64,000 nucleotides of DNA, taken from assembly GCA_016758965.1 (NCBI GenBank), contig JAEPRB010000079.1, forward strand, positions 92,008 through 156,007. The letters run 5' to 3'. The translations under genes and the position numbers were made by a program. A model generated the notes under the pieces. That model worked only from the letters and a program-made list of their open reading frames with translations, had not been told where the DNA came from and did not search any database. Below, one piece after another: positions 13,101 to 24,774 of this stretch. The stretch comes from Circinella minor (Eukaryota; Mucoromycota; Mucoromycetes; Mucorales; Lichtheimiaceae). Each line of letters starts with the position of its first letter. Position 1 is the stretch's first letter.

Positions 13101-13814
13101 TCCAGCACTTAATCCACAATATTCAAATAATCCTTCAAAAACAGGGCAGTCATCTCCTACATTGACTATTTGAAAGATAAACATAAAGGTTGACAAAAGT
13201 TAAAAAATAAAATACGTAACCAAAAAAAAGCCCAGAATAACAAAATAAGAATTTTACATTTTGCTTGTTCTTTTGGATATTGTTCCATGTTTTCTGGTGT
13301 TACGCGTGATAAAAAGTCAATATAATCGTCAGTATGGAATTGTGTCATTTCCCATTTATTGGCTGGTTTAGCACGCTATATTATATATAATAATAAACAC
13401 ATTGAACGCGATATGATAATTTAAACACGAAAAATTAGTACTATTTTTTTTTTGTTTCTGTTGATCATTAATTAATCTTATCTATCTTTCTCATCCCCCC
13501 TTTCCTCTAAAAAAACGTGGATTTGCTTACATAAATCTCCATCTTTTTATAAAGACCATAGTTCATAACAAGGCCATGGCACATGCGAATACGATGTGGC
13601 TTCATTGGATGACCTGGGCCATAATGATAGTTTCCAACATTAGCTAATAAATAAGAAATTAAATGTTGTTAGGACATAACATATATATAGGGTTTAAATC
13701 AAAGTTAGAATTTTTAGTCTGCTATGTCTTTTACATTTTAATAAAGTCAATAGCGTATATTAAATATTTACCGTCATAAAAATAACAAACTCGTTTCTTT
13801 TGTTCTAATGACAT
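10162..13814 (-). CDS. RPD3: class I histone deacetylase, RPD3/HDAC1 type, with long acidic tail
   Basis: Zn-dependent deacetylase acting on histone lysines in co-repressor complexes. Twelve exons: 13772-13814, 13531-13643, 13258-13375, 13091-13165, 12673-12953, 12421-12513, 12101-12350, 11889-11997, 11643-11701, 11479-11544, 10899-11378, 10162-10820; 781 residues. Class I landmarks are in order: [18 protein letters not shown], the catalytic [16 protein letters not shown], the zinc site [22 protein letters not shown], and [14 protein letters not shown]. The core ends with the usual acidic ...[15 protein letters not shown] and [15 protein letters not shown] segments. About 360 further residues follow, rich in Glu, Ser, Pro, Asn and Thr and ending EDGEIED. 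Yeast Rpd3 is about 430 residues, so this tail nearly doubles the protein. The core is certain; the last two exons are supported by continuous reading frame. Confidence 0.93.
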
Positions 13815-14180
13815 TTTCTTTTTTTACAAGTGACCAAAAAAAGAGAATAAAAAAAAAGGAATTAGTGAGGATTTGTTTCCAAATATAAAATCTCAATTGT
13901 TGTATGATTGTCGCTAGTTTAAAAAATAAAAAGTTTAGGCGCTATGGAGAAGACTCGTAGATTTCAAACAAAATTTCAGGAACGATTATTTAGACAAGAT
14001 ATATTCTATTTTTATTTTATTTTAATTCCTTTTGAATTGGATAGAAGAGGGGTGTATATATGTACAAAAAAACAAACTAGTAAAAAAGAATTATATGTGT
14101 ATGTAAAGAGAGCAAGTGTATGTTGTTCGTGTGTGTATATATGATGTATAAAACTAAGTTGAAGATAAATCTATTTTTTT
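13815..14180. other. short intergenic region between the HDAC start and the alpha-MPP stop
   Basis: 366 bases holding the HDAC promoter and the downstream end of the alpha-MPP gene, which lies on the same strand. A plus-strand open frame at 13944-14144 has no protein-like composition. No distinct motif is seen. Confidence 0.5.
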
Positions 14181-16159
14181 TTATTGTCCAGCACCCAATC
14201 CATACTTGTTAATGACCTTATTCACATCTGTCAAACCACGAAGATGTCCTTGTACAACAACTGTAGCTTGACCTGTTCCACCACTTGTCACTTTAACAGC
14301 ACCCCGTACAATGCGTGAAGCAATACGTTGTAATTCAGATACATTCACACGGTCAATATGATCCAACATTTCATCAATACCAGTCTTTTTACCATGGACT
14401 TGTACCTGTCGTCCCAAATCTTCCAATTGTACCATACGACTTTCCAAATTCATCAACAAAGAAGACTTGAGTTGATTTTTAGCACGATTCAACTCCACTT
14501 CATTCAATGCTAAATGCTCAACAACATCACTACGTGATACCAAATCTAATTCACGACAAATAACTTCTAATAATGCATTGGCATATTCAGGTGGACAAGA
14601 TCCAGCAATACCAAAAAGACCCGAATCGGTATAACAATGATTGAAGGCTTGACATGATTCAACCCAATAATGTTGGTTCAAAACATTGGTGAAAAGACGG
14701 GAATACATACCCTTTCCAGGTCCACCCGCAGAAAAGGAACCACCACCTCCCAATAAGATTTGAAGAGTAGCTAATCCATAGATATCAGGATCATTAATGG
14801 AAAGACCTTCAAAGGCTACATATACATGGGTCAGGGGTGCTTCAATACCCACATCCAAAAAGCTGTTACCACCGGTATAATGAGCGGGTTGAGTAGCAAT
14901 ATCATAAACACCACTAGGTTGGTTTTGTTGTTTAGAGGAAGAAAACAAGGATTTTACAATAGATTGTTTATCATTACTAGATGATGCTGATTGTTGTTGA
15001 CGAACAAGGGCTTCAGCATGTGTTTGGACTGAATCCAAAATAGGTTCTTTGGATTTATCAAGGTGACCAAAATATTTGTTTGCCAATTGAACAACTTGAT
15101 CATGCTCAGTACCACATGCAGCAATAACAATACGTTCAGGTCGGTACCAGTCCTTCATATATCCTTTAATTAAATCGGAAGACATGGTTTCCAAATTTTC
15201 TGGAGGACATAAAAGTGGATTACCCAATGTATTACCTTGATAAGCAACAGTATGCATAATCTCGGGTAAGATCATTTCAGGTTTGGACCAAATCTCTTCA
15301 ATTTCATACATTGCTGTCATGCGTTGTTCATCCACTTCATCAGGTGTAATACTTGGGTTTAATACAACGTCAGAAAAAAGAGAAACGACACGTTCAAGAT
15401 CTTGAGAGAAAATGGCAGATTGATACATTATGCATTCTCTTGATGAGGAACACATTATATTACCACCTAATTTTTCTAACTCTTCTACAACTTGATCTGC
15501 ACTTCGGTTGGCTGTACTCTATTATTGATAATGACATTATTATTATTATTATTATTATTATGCACTAGATACTTTTTTCTTTCTTTTTGTCATTCAGTCA
15601 CTCTCTATATATACACTCCCTTCAAGCTTGTCACTCCTTGTCACACGATTAAAAGAAAAACATGAACACTTTACTTTGAAAGCCAAACGATCTAAAATAT
15701 GACTAACACCTCGATCCTTGTCAGTTTCATAGCGACTACCAGCATCAACATAAACACCAACAGCACCAAAATGACCTGGTGTGCTTTCAGAAGCGACTCG
15801 AATACCGTTAGGTAAGGTAGTTATTTTACAAAGACCAGGGGACGACTTTGAATATTCTTGAACAATAGTGGGAAACTAAAATATAAAAATTATATCTGTT
15901 TTAACTTTGTTTTTTGTTATAGGTGTTTTATCACTATGCTTCTACTGTTGTCGTTATTATGGCACTTATTGTATTGACTAGGGTAAAAATAAATAAAGTA
16001 CGTGTGTACTTTTGTTTTTTTTTTTTCACTTACTTCATTTTCTTGTTTGTTAAAAGTTGCTTCACCCCGTTTCAGTATATTATTTCGAATATAATTTTGT
16101 TGTTGTTGTCGAAGAATGGGCTTCCATAAATTGCCTCTTTGAAAAAGTCGTGAAGCCAT
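14181..16159 (-). CDS. MAS2: mitochondrial processing peptidase, alpha subunit
   Basis: Non-catalytic, substrate-recognising subunit of the matrix peptidase that removes presequences from imported proteins. Three exons: 16034-16159, 15675-15875, 14181-15518; 554 residues. The N-terminus ([20 protein letters not shown]) is basic and free of acidic residues, like a matrix-targeting sequence. The M16 fold begins with [14 protein letters not shown] and [16 protein letters not shown]. The zinc-binding HxxEH of the beta subunit is absent, as expected for alpha. The diagnostic glycine-rich loop is present ([19 protein letters not shown]). The gene is head-to-head with the EMP24 homologue, with about 204 bp between start codons. 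Confidence 0.95.
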
Positions 16160-16272
16160 TTTGTTTGAGTTAAAAAAAAATAAGTGTGAGAAACTGTTTG
16201 CGTGTATATGTGTGCAATATATTTTTTGTTGTCCAAAAAAAATAAACCAGTTAGGTTAAAATTGCATGTCCG

Positions 16273-16291
16273 AAGCCGATTCGCCCGGCTT
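16273..16291. promoter_or_regulatory. inverted repeat with CCG-N7-CGG in a divergent promoter
   Basis: A perfect 6-bp inverted repeat (AAGCCG, 7 bases, CGGCTT) lies in a GC-rich island (about 16268-16312) inside the AT-rich 204-bp gap between the alpha-MPP and EMP24 starts. Everted CCG...CGG half-sites are the kind of site bound by dimeric Zn2Cys6 regulators. Binding is inferred from the layout only. Confidence 0.35.
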
Positions 16292-16363
16292 GCCCGCCTT
16301 TATAGACGCGCTCATAACTTGGTTTCTTTTTTATTTCGCCATCTTTACAACAATTAGAATAAA

Positions 16364-17387
16364 ATGAAATTATTGTTACTAGTCATCGCCACTTTAGTTT
16401 GTGTACTGAAAACAGTAACTGCTATTAGCATTGATATTCCAGCTCATGGTCAACATTGCTTTTTCGAGGAACTCGCCAAGGGTGACAAGATGACTGTTAC
16501 ATTCCAGGTAACACTCTACCATTACTATTATCATTATTACTACCACTACTATTAGTACTACTAGTACTTAACAATACCAGCAAAACAAAAACAACCATTC
16601 ACTACTATTTTTTGTATTATCTGTCAAATGAAAAAAAACACCACTCATCAAAGCTTTTTACTTATAGGTTGGTGAAGGTGGTAATCTTGATATTGACTTT
16701 TTGGTAAGTTCTTTGTTAGAAAAAGTTGTCAATATTGTATAACACAGAAGAAATAGAGTATTAAGAAATATAAGAGAACTAACAATCAATATAATATAAT
16801 GAAAAAAGATTTCGGATCCTGGAGGAAATTTAATTAAGAGTAGTGCACGCGAATCCACAGGAACACATGTGATTGAAGCAGCTGTTGCTGGAAAACATAC
16901 TTACTGCTTTGGTAATCAAATGTCTTCAGTGACAGCCAAGTCTGTTAACTTTAACGTCCATGATATGCAAAAAATTGAAAACACTGCCAAGGGTAAATCA
17001 ATATTATATTAGTTAATAAGGATGATGATCATAATTATGAATAAGCTAACTTTTGCTTTTTTTTAATACATATAGCTGATATCGATCCTATCGAAAGTGA
17101 AATTCGTGAATTGGCTGATAGTATTTTTGCTATTAAGGCTGAACAAGAATATATTGTTGTTCGTGAACGACAACATCGTGACAGTAAGCTATTTTTTTCT
17201 TTTAAAAATGAGTAATAAAAGAGAGTATAGATAATTCATCATACACACTTTTATTTTATTAGCTGCCGAAAGTACCAACGCTCGTGTTAAATGGTGGTCT
17301 TTGGGTCAAGTAGTTTTATTAGCTGCCGTTTGTTTCTGGCAAGTGATCTATTTGAAACGTTTCTTTGAAGTCAAACGTGTTGTATAA
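16364..17387 (+). CDS. EMP24: p24 family cargo receptor, Emp24/TMED2 (p24-beta) type
   Basis: Type I membrane protein of COPII/COPI vesicles cycling between ER and Golgi. Five exons: 16364-16507, 16668-16703, 16809-16992, 17076-17183, 17263-17387; 198 residues. It has a hydrophobic signal peptide (MKLLLLVIATLVCVLKTVTA). A GOLD domain follows, with a Cys pair (QHCFFEEL and HTYCFGNQM), then a coiled-coil stretch (about 120-160). The single membrane helix ends with the short cytosolic tail LKRFFEVKRVV, whose FF and terminal VV signals are the p24-beta signature that separates it from the other p24 classes. The second exon is only 36 nt. The 3' end is just 60 bp from the stop of the convergent cytidylate kinase gene. 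Confidence 0.95.
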
Positions 17388-17447
17388 AAGAAGAAATTAT
17401 CCATTATATATATAATACAGTTATTTTTATTATCATTATTATTATTA

Positions 17448-18387
17448 TTACAAACGATCATATACCAATTTTTCTATTGCTGATACTTGTTCATCAATGG
17501 TTTTATGACTTGTATCCAATTCTATTGCATCTTTTGCTTTCTTTAATGGTGATACTTTTCTTGTTCGATCTGCTTCATCTCTTGCTTCTAAATCTTGAGC
17601 AATCGCTTCTACCGTTTCCCCTTGAGCCAATGAATTTTTTTCTTTTAATTCATCATATCGACGTTGTGCACGTACATGTGGCTCTGCTACAATAAATACT
17701 TTAAGTTCTGCATCAGGTAAAATGACCGTACCAATATCTCGACCATCCATAACAACACCACGAATCTTCTCAGTATTTTTATGTTTGAATCCTGACCATG
17801 CTGGATCATTAGCATGAGCAAGAGAACGTTGTTGATTTGCTAAAGTTGCACGAACACCTGGATTGGATGCAATAGGACTAATGTTTTGTACAATACGTGA
17901 TGTCCGAATAGCAGTACTGACATCTTTTCCATCTAATTCTACTGTACCGAGAGAAGGGAATCGGATTTTTGCATGATGAGCTATATCTTGGACTTTTTGT
18001 GTGTCTGTGATTGGAACTCCTTGGTCAAGACATTTTAATGTCACCTAGTGTATGTACATACCCAAGTATAAATATATATATATATATATTGTTTGTTTAT
18101 GTAAGTATGTAAGTATGTTGTATCATAATATATTTATATGGGTTGTTAAGGAAACAGACAATCATAAACACTTACAGCTCGATACATTGCACCGGAATCA
18201 ATATATCCAAAACCGAGCTTTTTAGCTAGTAATTTCGCTGTAGTACCTAATTTATTTATTTTTGTTATTCATTTAGATCATTACTGTATTATATATATAT
18301 ATATATATATATATAGGTTAAAGTATCATACATACTTTTGCCCGAAGCTGCTGGACCATCAATGGCAATTCGAAATAATCGTGACAT
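17448..18387 (-). CDS. cytidylate kinase, bacterial Cmk type
   Basis: Phosphorylates CMP/dCMP to the diphosphate using ATP. Three exons: 18336-18387, 18176-18246, 17448-18044; 239 residues, the normal size for bacterial Cmk. The P-loop is IDGPAASGKST (residues 9-19), followed by LGFGYIDSGAMYRA. Typical Cmk motifs follow: VELDGKDVSTAIRT, VMDGRDIGTVILPDAELKVF, a QRRYDEL segment and an ARDEADRTRKVSPLKKA lid. These belong to the bacterial Cmk family, not the Ura6/UMP-CMP kinase family normal in fungi. No targeting peptide is evident, so a cytosolic location is inferred. The two introns and codon use like the neighbours show it is a resident nuclear gene, not contamination. It is head-to-head with LAMTOR2 (365 bp). 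Confidence 0.93.
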
Positions 18388-18752
18388 GTTACAAAACAAG
18401 GGTCAACCGTAAAAAAATAACTGCGACAATACTCAGCATATTTCTATACATTTATTTTATCACAGCATAAACTATAATATAAAAAAAAAAGTGGAAGAAA
18501 AAGAGTGAGAGAAAGAGAAAAAAAAATGTCAAACAAGAAAAAATAAGGTAACTCGACAAACCTTAAATGTAAACAAGACGAGTCACCTTTGCCTATCATC
18601 CTTATTGCAGGTAACCATGGGGAACAACAACTCGGAGACTATAGTACAATATTTGCAAACATAAAACATATGCCGCTTTTTTTTCCACTACGTACCCTTT
18701 TTTTTTTCTTTTTTTTTAAAAAAAACACATATAAATACATACGCGTTTTTCC
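18388..18752. other. divergent promoter region, cytidylate kinase / LAMTOR2
   Basis: 365-bp gap between two start codons pointing away from each other. It contains A-rich DNA near the kinase and a T-tract/A-tract junction (about 18690-18725) shortly before the LAMTOR2 start. No other recognisable element was found. Confidence 0.5.
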
Positions 18753-19525
18753 ATGCTTAAACCTAAAGTTATTTCTCAAGTTTTACAGCAATCGGCAGAT
18801 AATGGATTGAAAGCATCATTGTAAGAAGAAATTATTATTATTAATATTATTATTATTACTGGTATTTGTTAGAAGAAAGAGAAAGAGTGGAAAGTTTACT
18901 ATTATTTTAACGGACCAACAACTAATTCTTATAATAAAGACTCATGACAAACGAAGGCTCGTTATTAGCATTTGCAGCAGATAATAATGGTCGTTCACCT
19001 AAGACTTATGCTGCTATTGCGGCTAACATTTGGAGTTCTTATAAACAACATTGTACCTCTGATACTTTTTTACGTGGTGATCCAGCAGATGGTTTAAGAT
19101 TTCTCATACTTGATTGTGAGGTAACGAGAAAAAAGAAGCCTACTTTTTTTTTTTTTTGAAAAATATCAGGATATAAAAAATGAGCGTGAATATATGTATT
19201 AAAATACTTTTTTTTTCTATAAACTGTTTTTTTTTTCTCGGTGGATCACATAGGAAGGTATTGTGTTTGTGACAGCTATAAGTTCAATGTTACTCTGTCT
19301 TGTGGGTAATAGTACAGTTGAACTCGGTATCCTCAAAGCTAAGGTAAACAAACAAGTCAAAAAAAAAAAAAGGGAAGAGAGAATACATATGTAGGTGATG
19401 TTTTGCGCATAGTACATTCATTATTTTTTATGCTAACTGAAAATATAATATAGGCTGAAGCTATAGCACGTCATTTAGAAGAACCTCTTAGTCGAGCAGC
19501 TTCTTATCAATCATATGCAATGTAA
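18753..19525 (+). CDS. LAMTOR2: Ragulator subunit LAMTOR2 (p14), roadblock/LC7 domain
   Basis: Small scaffold subunit of the Ragulator complex, which anchors Rag GTPases and TORC1 at the lysosome or vacuole. Four exons: 18753-18820, 18940-19120, 19254-19343, 19454-19525; 136 residues, close to the human length of 125. It starts MLKPKVISQVLQQ, then NEGSLLAFA, TYAAIAANIWSSY, FLILDCEEGIVFV, MLLCLVGNSTVELGILKAKA and a C-terminal LEEPLSRAA. These match human LAMTOR2 block by block (MLRPKALTQVL, NEGSLLAY, AAIASNIW, GMLKAKAQAL, LEEPLTQVA). The LAMTOR1 homologue lies about 23 kb downstream in the same orientation. Confidence 0.95.
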
Positions 19526-19748
19526 AAAAAAAAAAAAGAATCAAAAACCAAAGAAAAAGTTTATTAAGAAGATGATGAAAAATATGTACATATTATATCC
19601 CGATAAATAAATATCTAATTCTATTACTCCATTCTCAAACAATCGTGACAAGTAGAATAGTTTCTTGATCATATGGGATGTGAAAGGGAAAGAGAAAAAA
19701 AAAAGAAACATATATTAAGATGGATAATAGAAAAAAAAAGTCTCGGTA

Positions 19749-20408
19749 TCAGCTATTTAAATAACGTAACATGGCAACTCTTTCACGAGATTCTTTTCGC
19801 TCTTGTCTAGCCACTAGTTTACCATTGGTAGGAGGGGTTGCTGTATTGGAAGCACGTTGACGACGACGATAACGCTGTTCTTCAATTTCTGTTGCTGTAT
19901 GTGTGATTCGTCTTTTGGTTGATTTTTCATGACCTAAACCAAGGGTATCTTGTTTTAATGCTGTAGCGATGGGATGCCTTCTACCCTGACCTTTTGGACC
20001 TAATCCTTCTTCATACTTCCATCCTTGTGATTTCAATAATTGAAATCCAATATTGCTGCCATTTAATGCTAAGAATTCGGTAGGTGTCGTGCTAGTACTG
20101 CTACTGGTTCGATGAACAATGCCTCGAACATGCTGCTCCAAGAATGACAATGGTACATTCAGTTCACAATCAGGACACCATAACTTTTGTTCCTTTTCGT
20201 CATTCTCCTTTTGTTTTTGTTCTTCGTCCTTGTTCTTGTCATTATCTTTTTTGTTGCTAGTAATAGATTTGTATAGATTGGCCACTTGACTACCAGTAGA
20301 TCCAGCTGTTGTTGGAACAGTTGAAAGAGTTTTCTCAGTATTACTGGAAACAAACTCGATAGGCCGAGAATACTGCGTTGTTTTTCTCATAGAATGATCA
20401 TCCTCCAT
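19749..20408 (-). CDS. G-patch domain protein (GPANK1-like)
   Basis: Single exon, 219 residues from the ATG at 20408. An upstream in-frame TTG at 20417 is not used here as a start. The first ~80 residues are polar and low in complexity. A possible CxxC...H..H zinc-binding segment follows (WCPDCELNVP ... QHVRGIVHR). The G-patch is NIGFQLLKSQGWKYEEGLGPKGQGRRHPI-type, with the conserved GW, EGLG and G residues and then LGLGHE, followed by an Arg-rich tail (RYRRRQR). G-patch proteins bind RNA or activate DEAH-box helicases. A zinc-finger-like segment followed by a G-patch resembles the C-terminal half of metazoan GPANK1. Specific function unknown. Confidence 0.85.
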   Translation of the reverse strand: MEDDHSMRKTTQYSRPIEFVSSNTEKTLSTVPTTAGSTGSQVANLYKSITSNKKDNDKNKDEEQKQKENDEKEQKLWCPDCELNVPLSFLEQHVRGIVHRTSSSTSTTPTEFLALNGSNIGFQLLKSQGWKYEEGLGPKGQGRRHPIATALKQDTLGLGHEKSTKRRITHTATEIEEQRYRRRQRASNTATPPTNGKLVARQERKESRERVAMLRYLNS

Positions 20409-20572
20409 TGGGATCAATCGTCAATTAATTAAAAGGGCATATATTATTACTATTATTATTTGTAAAAAAAAAAATTAAAAAAAAGAAGAAAAAAAAAAAA
20501 GAAAAAAATAAGAGTATGAAAAGTTATTACAAAAAGGAAAAATATGCTAATTAGAATGAAAAATTTAAATAA

Positions 20573-23500
20573 TTAATTGTTTTGTTGTTGATTTTCTTGG
20601 CTAGTATTTGCTAATAATCCTAACAATACACTACTTGCTGGCGATTCAGGTAAATCTACTGGAAATGATACCCCATTCAAAATGTCAACATTATCATTGT
20701 GTACCAAGTTTCTCGTGTCATTATTATTATGATTTGATCTTTGCTGTTGTTGACGAAATCTTAATTCTTGATGTTGGGGTATCGATGACAAGTTGAGGTT
20801 GCCAAATTCACCAGAATAAGAACCTCGTAATTGTTGCATTGGTGAAAATTCATGTGATGGAATTAATGGTTGTGTACCAGTTCCTGCTGCTCCCGGTACT
20901 GCAGCTGCGGCTGTTGTAGTAGATTCGCTTGTTGGTGGAACTGATGATGATGATGCTGTTGTTGATGCATTATTATTATTACTATTATTGTTATTGTTAT
21001 TGTTACTGTTATTTTGAGGACTAGCCGTTGTGTTTTGTGTACCAAAATAATTATTCCATTCTTCTACATCCAATGAAGAAGGAACACCCCAAAATGCTGT
21101 ATGGAATGGATCGAATTGTTGTTGAGCATTCGCTACTACATCAGGTGCAGCAAATGGATCCACTGTCGATTTTCCAAGATTGTTATTCATCATAGTGTTA
21201 CTATTATTATTATTATTTGAAACTTGTAATGATTCATCCTGTGGTATCTGATCTTCCGCTAGGGATATGTGCTGTTGTGTTTGTTGTGGAGAGTTAGGAA
21301 CAGCAATCGAAGGTGGTGGTTGTGATAATAATCGACTATTACGACGTGGAACATATTCATCACATTCCAGATTAATATCACGTAATCCAGCCAATTCACC
21401 CAAAATATTACAACATCTTGCTGCATTCATCCAAGTTCGATCAATTTCATCTAATGCACGCATAATCTTATTAATATAAATCTTGGCATCAAATACTTTA
21501 TCTTGCTGATCCGTTGAAGCCATTTTAATAAACATAATCCCGGCAGTAAATAAGCAATACACTGCATAATTCACCACAAAACGAATTTTGTTTTCACTAA
21601 ATAAAACATTGACGATATCTAAAATCGATCGAGCCGCAGAAATACATGTTTTGTAAGAAGAAGGCACTGTTGATCCAGTTGGTGCTGAATTGCCGGGAAT
21701 AAAGGGTCGATGCAATAAAATGAGTGTTGTATAATAAATCATGTGAATTTGTGCAATGATAATAGGTGGACTTCGAGCTGTTTCTCCAGATTCTGTATTG
21801 GGTGGTTTGTATTGTAAAGCAGGTGGTAGGCGACTATACCAATTTGTCAGTTCACGATTCAGACCCGTGAGGACATGTTCCAGGTGTTGTTGAGATGCGT
21901 GATTTCTAGCTTTTGCGTAATATACGTTGCGCAGCACGTGTCCTAATATATCTGTGATTTGAATAAGGCGAACAAATGTTTCAACAATCTTGGGGCCTGG
22001 TGTATCATTGTTTTCGTTTTCTACTGCTCCTGCTGTTAATGAAGATGACGAAGGAGCGGTAGGTAATTCATCATCCTCGGTTGGAAATGGGACATCACAA
22101 TCACGTTCTTCAAATGTTGCTGTACGACCATAAATGGCACTGATAAGTCGATCCACGACAAAACAACACCAGAATACTCTTTTACGTCGCTCACGTTCAT
22201 CAGGGGGTATGTTCCAGTGATCACAATTACGATGCAATCCAAGATCAAGAGCCATACGAAATGCCTATTTTTTTTGGTCATCAAGTTGGTAAAAATGGAT
22301 AATAATCCCAAGCTTTGTTATGTAGAAAAAAAAATGATGTTTACCATGCCACTATAAAGCCAGCCACGAACATATTTCATTGTTCCATGCTGATGTGTTG
22401 CCAACAACAATAAGGCTTGAACTGTCGATATCCGAGGTACATCATAATAATCATCCAGAAGGCGCTTTGCCCGTTCAAAAAAGATATCGCCAGCGGTATC
22501 AGGAGATTGTGGGTCAGCTCGCACACGAACATCAGGGGATACTCTTGAAGCAACAGCATAAATAGCATTCAACAAAAGTGGAGAAATCGGTTCCAATGGA
22601 GAATTTAAAGATGAAGTTAATATTTTCTTGTAAAACAAAGGTAGTACAGGATAAAAATGTTCGAAATATAAATTGATAAGATGTCTTGATAAATCTTTAG
22701 GAGGTAATTCCAATGGATCCAATTTTGTTTTTATAGTGTTTGCAGGTGGTGAACCAGAAACTGAGGAAGAAGATTGAAATTTATGACCCCATCCAGTAAA
22801 ATGGAACGCACCATTTTGATAAGCCCTGCTATTTTGTAATAAATGATAACCTGATGATTTCCCCAAATAACGAACTTGACCATTTTCATCCATGGAAAGT
22901 TGTCCTGTACTATCACCTAGAGAATCAGGACTACTAGATGATGATGCATGATTATTGTTGTTGCTGGTATCTTTATTTTGTTGTTGCTGATGCTGTTGCT
23001 GTTGGTGACGTTGCTGAGGACTATCGATATCGTCTGCAAAACAAATTTGGGATAATGACATTGGCGATTCATGTGGTGGAGAAGTAGAAGATTCATTGTG
23101 TTGACCTCGTTTTAATCGACGAACAGGACGAGTATTGATAACTTGACCAGTAGTCGTTTCCAATGGTTGATTTAATTCAGCAAGCAAAGCTTTCGCTTTA
23201 GGATCTGGGTTGTCTTCAGATAAATCCCTCAATAACTTTTCCAAGGTACGAAGTCGAGCTTCAACTGCTTCAATATATCCTTTAGGTGGACCTCGCTAAG
23301 TAAGCATAATTTATCAATCAACGAGTTTATAGTACACATACACACATACATTTGTTTTTCTGATTAATTGAAAATAAAATAAATAAATAAAAACTCACTT
23401 TTTTGGTTGTATCCTTATAACTGCATTCTAAACTAAATGCTTGACAGTTACCACAGATAGGAATAGCACCATCACATTTAATTTTTTTTCGACGACATAG

Positions 23501-23669
23501 ATCACTGTTATATTATAATATCAGTATTTCATGATTATCTTTTAAGCAACCAACACACCAACCCCCGTAAGTAAACAACCTTTTTTTTTTGTTCCTTTCC
23601 TAACTTTCCCCCACCCCTCTCCGGTTTGTTTTCTCTCAAGTACCCGGGTTTTTTGTTACTGAAGTTTCT

Positions 23670-23704
<35 letters not shown>

Positions 23705-23788
23705 ATCTCGGGAGGTTTCACTGAATTATTACCATGCTCGACTCACACGTTGTCGTTTACTGCTAGGTTCGTCCGTTGAATTCGTCAT
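20573..23788 (-). CDS. fungal Zn2Cys6 transcription factor with Fungal_trans domain
   Basis: DNA-binding regulator; four exons (23733-23788, 23399-23504, 22345-23295, 20573-22264), 934 residues. The binuclear zinc cluster is at Cys19, 22, 29, 36, 39 and 46 (C-x2-C-x6-C-x6-C-x2-C-x6-C) with a basic RRKKIK loop. It is followed by the linker RGPPKGYIEAVEARLRTLEK and a short coiled coil for dimerisation. The first intron splits the codon of Cys19. A Gln/His-rich linker precedes the fungal regulatory domain (about 260-650), which contains LINLYFEHFYPVLPLFYKK and the hallmark GMAFRMALDLGLHR plus ERRKRVFWCCFVVDRL. The C-terminal ~270 residues are Asn/Gln/Ser-rich and may activate transcription. The target pathway cannot be read from sequence. 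Confidence 0.94.
23671..23702 (+). repeat. 32-bp poly-A tract in intron 1 of the Zn2Cys6 gene
   Basis: An uninterrupted run of about 32 A on the plus strand lies between exons 1 and 2 of the transcription factor gene. On the transcribed strand it is a poly-T run. It is the longest pure homopolymer in the window and is likely to vary in length. Confidence 0.9.
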
Positions 23789-24774
23789 TTAAGAAAATGG
23801 CGGGGAAATTCGAGTAAGCAGCTAAAAAAAAAAGGAAGTGTTATACAGATACGAAAAGAAGACAACTACTATAAATGACCCAAAAAAAAAAAAGAAAAGG
23901 AACTCAAAATAGGTGATTCACTCAGGCTCAGCAACACATCATTTTACGAGTCACGGCCAATGGAATCCCGAAATACAACATAACCCAACACACACAATTA
24001 TATTGAAACCAACTCTTTTTTCTCAACATGAGAAAAAAAGAAAAAGAAAAATGATACTCACCATATTCATAGTAAGCGTTAAAAAATATCCTCAGTCATT
24101 AGGTACCTGACTTTTTGAACATATACAGGGACAATTATTAGGTAATTTCTTACTCCAATGAAAATATGTTATAGAAGGATAGAAAATTACAAAACTATGC
24201 ATAAAATAGATATGAGAGGAGTAATGATTTTCCGATCCAAACAATTGGGGGATTCCTTTTTAATGTCCTTAAGAAGAAAAAACCATGCATATCCTTTTGT
24301 AAACTTCGAAGGCGCTCGATCAACAGGATGAACCATTTTGTATCTTGTATTTCAACTTTAGCAATAGATAGCATGTGTTACAAGAATTCTTATTAGATAA
24401 TAGTAACAGGGGAAAAAAAGGGGGGAGCATATAGAACCTTTTCAACACACAATGTTGGCGCTTGAACTTTTATGTTTTCCAAAACTTATCGACTTTTCTT
24501 CTGTTAAGTCTATATTTGTTTCTGTGTTTTTTCTCAATTATTTTTGGTAAGGAAACTGATTATGTCCCAAAACTACTGATGGTGTTATTAATATATCTGA
24601 AATTGGCGACGCTCCTATTTTATTTCTAGTTATTGCGTCTATTAGAATAGTACCAATTTGCTACTATTATTATTGTTTCCAGATCACAGTATGAAACGAC
24701 CTTTCCTTTTTATGTTATTTCAATGAAAATGATCGCAATAAAAAAAAAATACAGTTTATAGCTTCACGAAGTTC

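Noticed and set aside
22036..22311. Alternative minus-strand frame overlapping the Zn2Cys6 gene
   Set aside because: Out-of-frame shadow across the intron; the main frame carries the conserved GMAFRMALDLGLHR motif through the splice junction.
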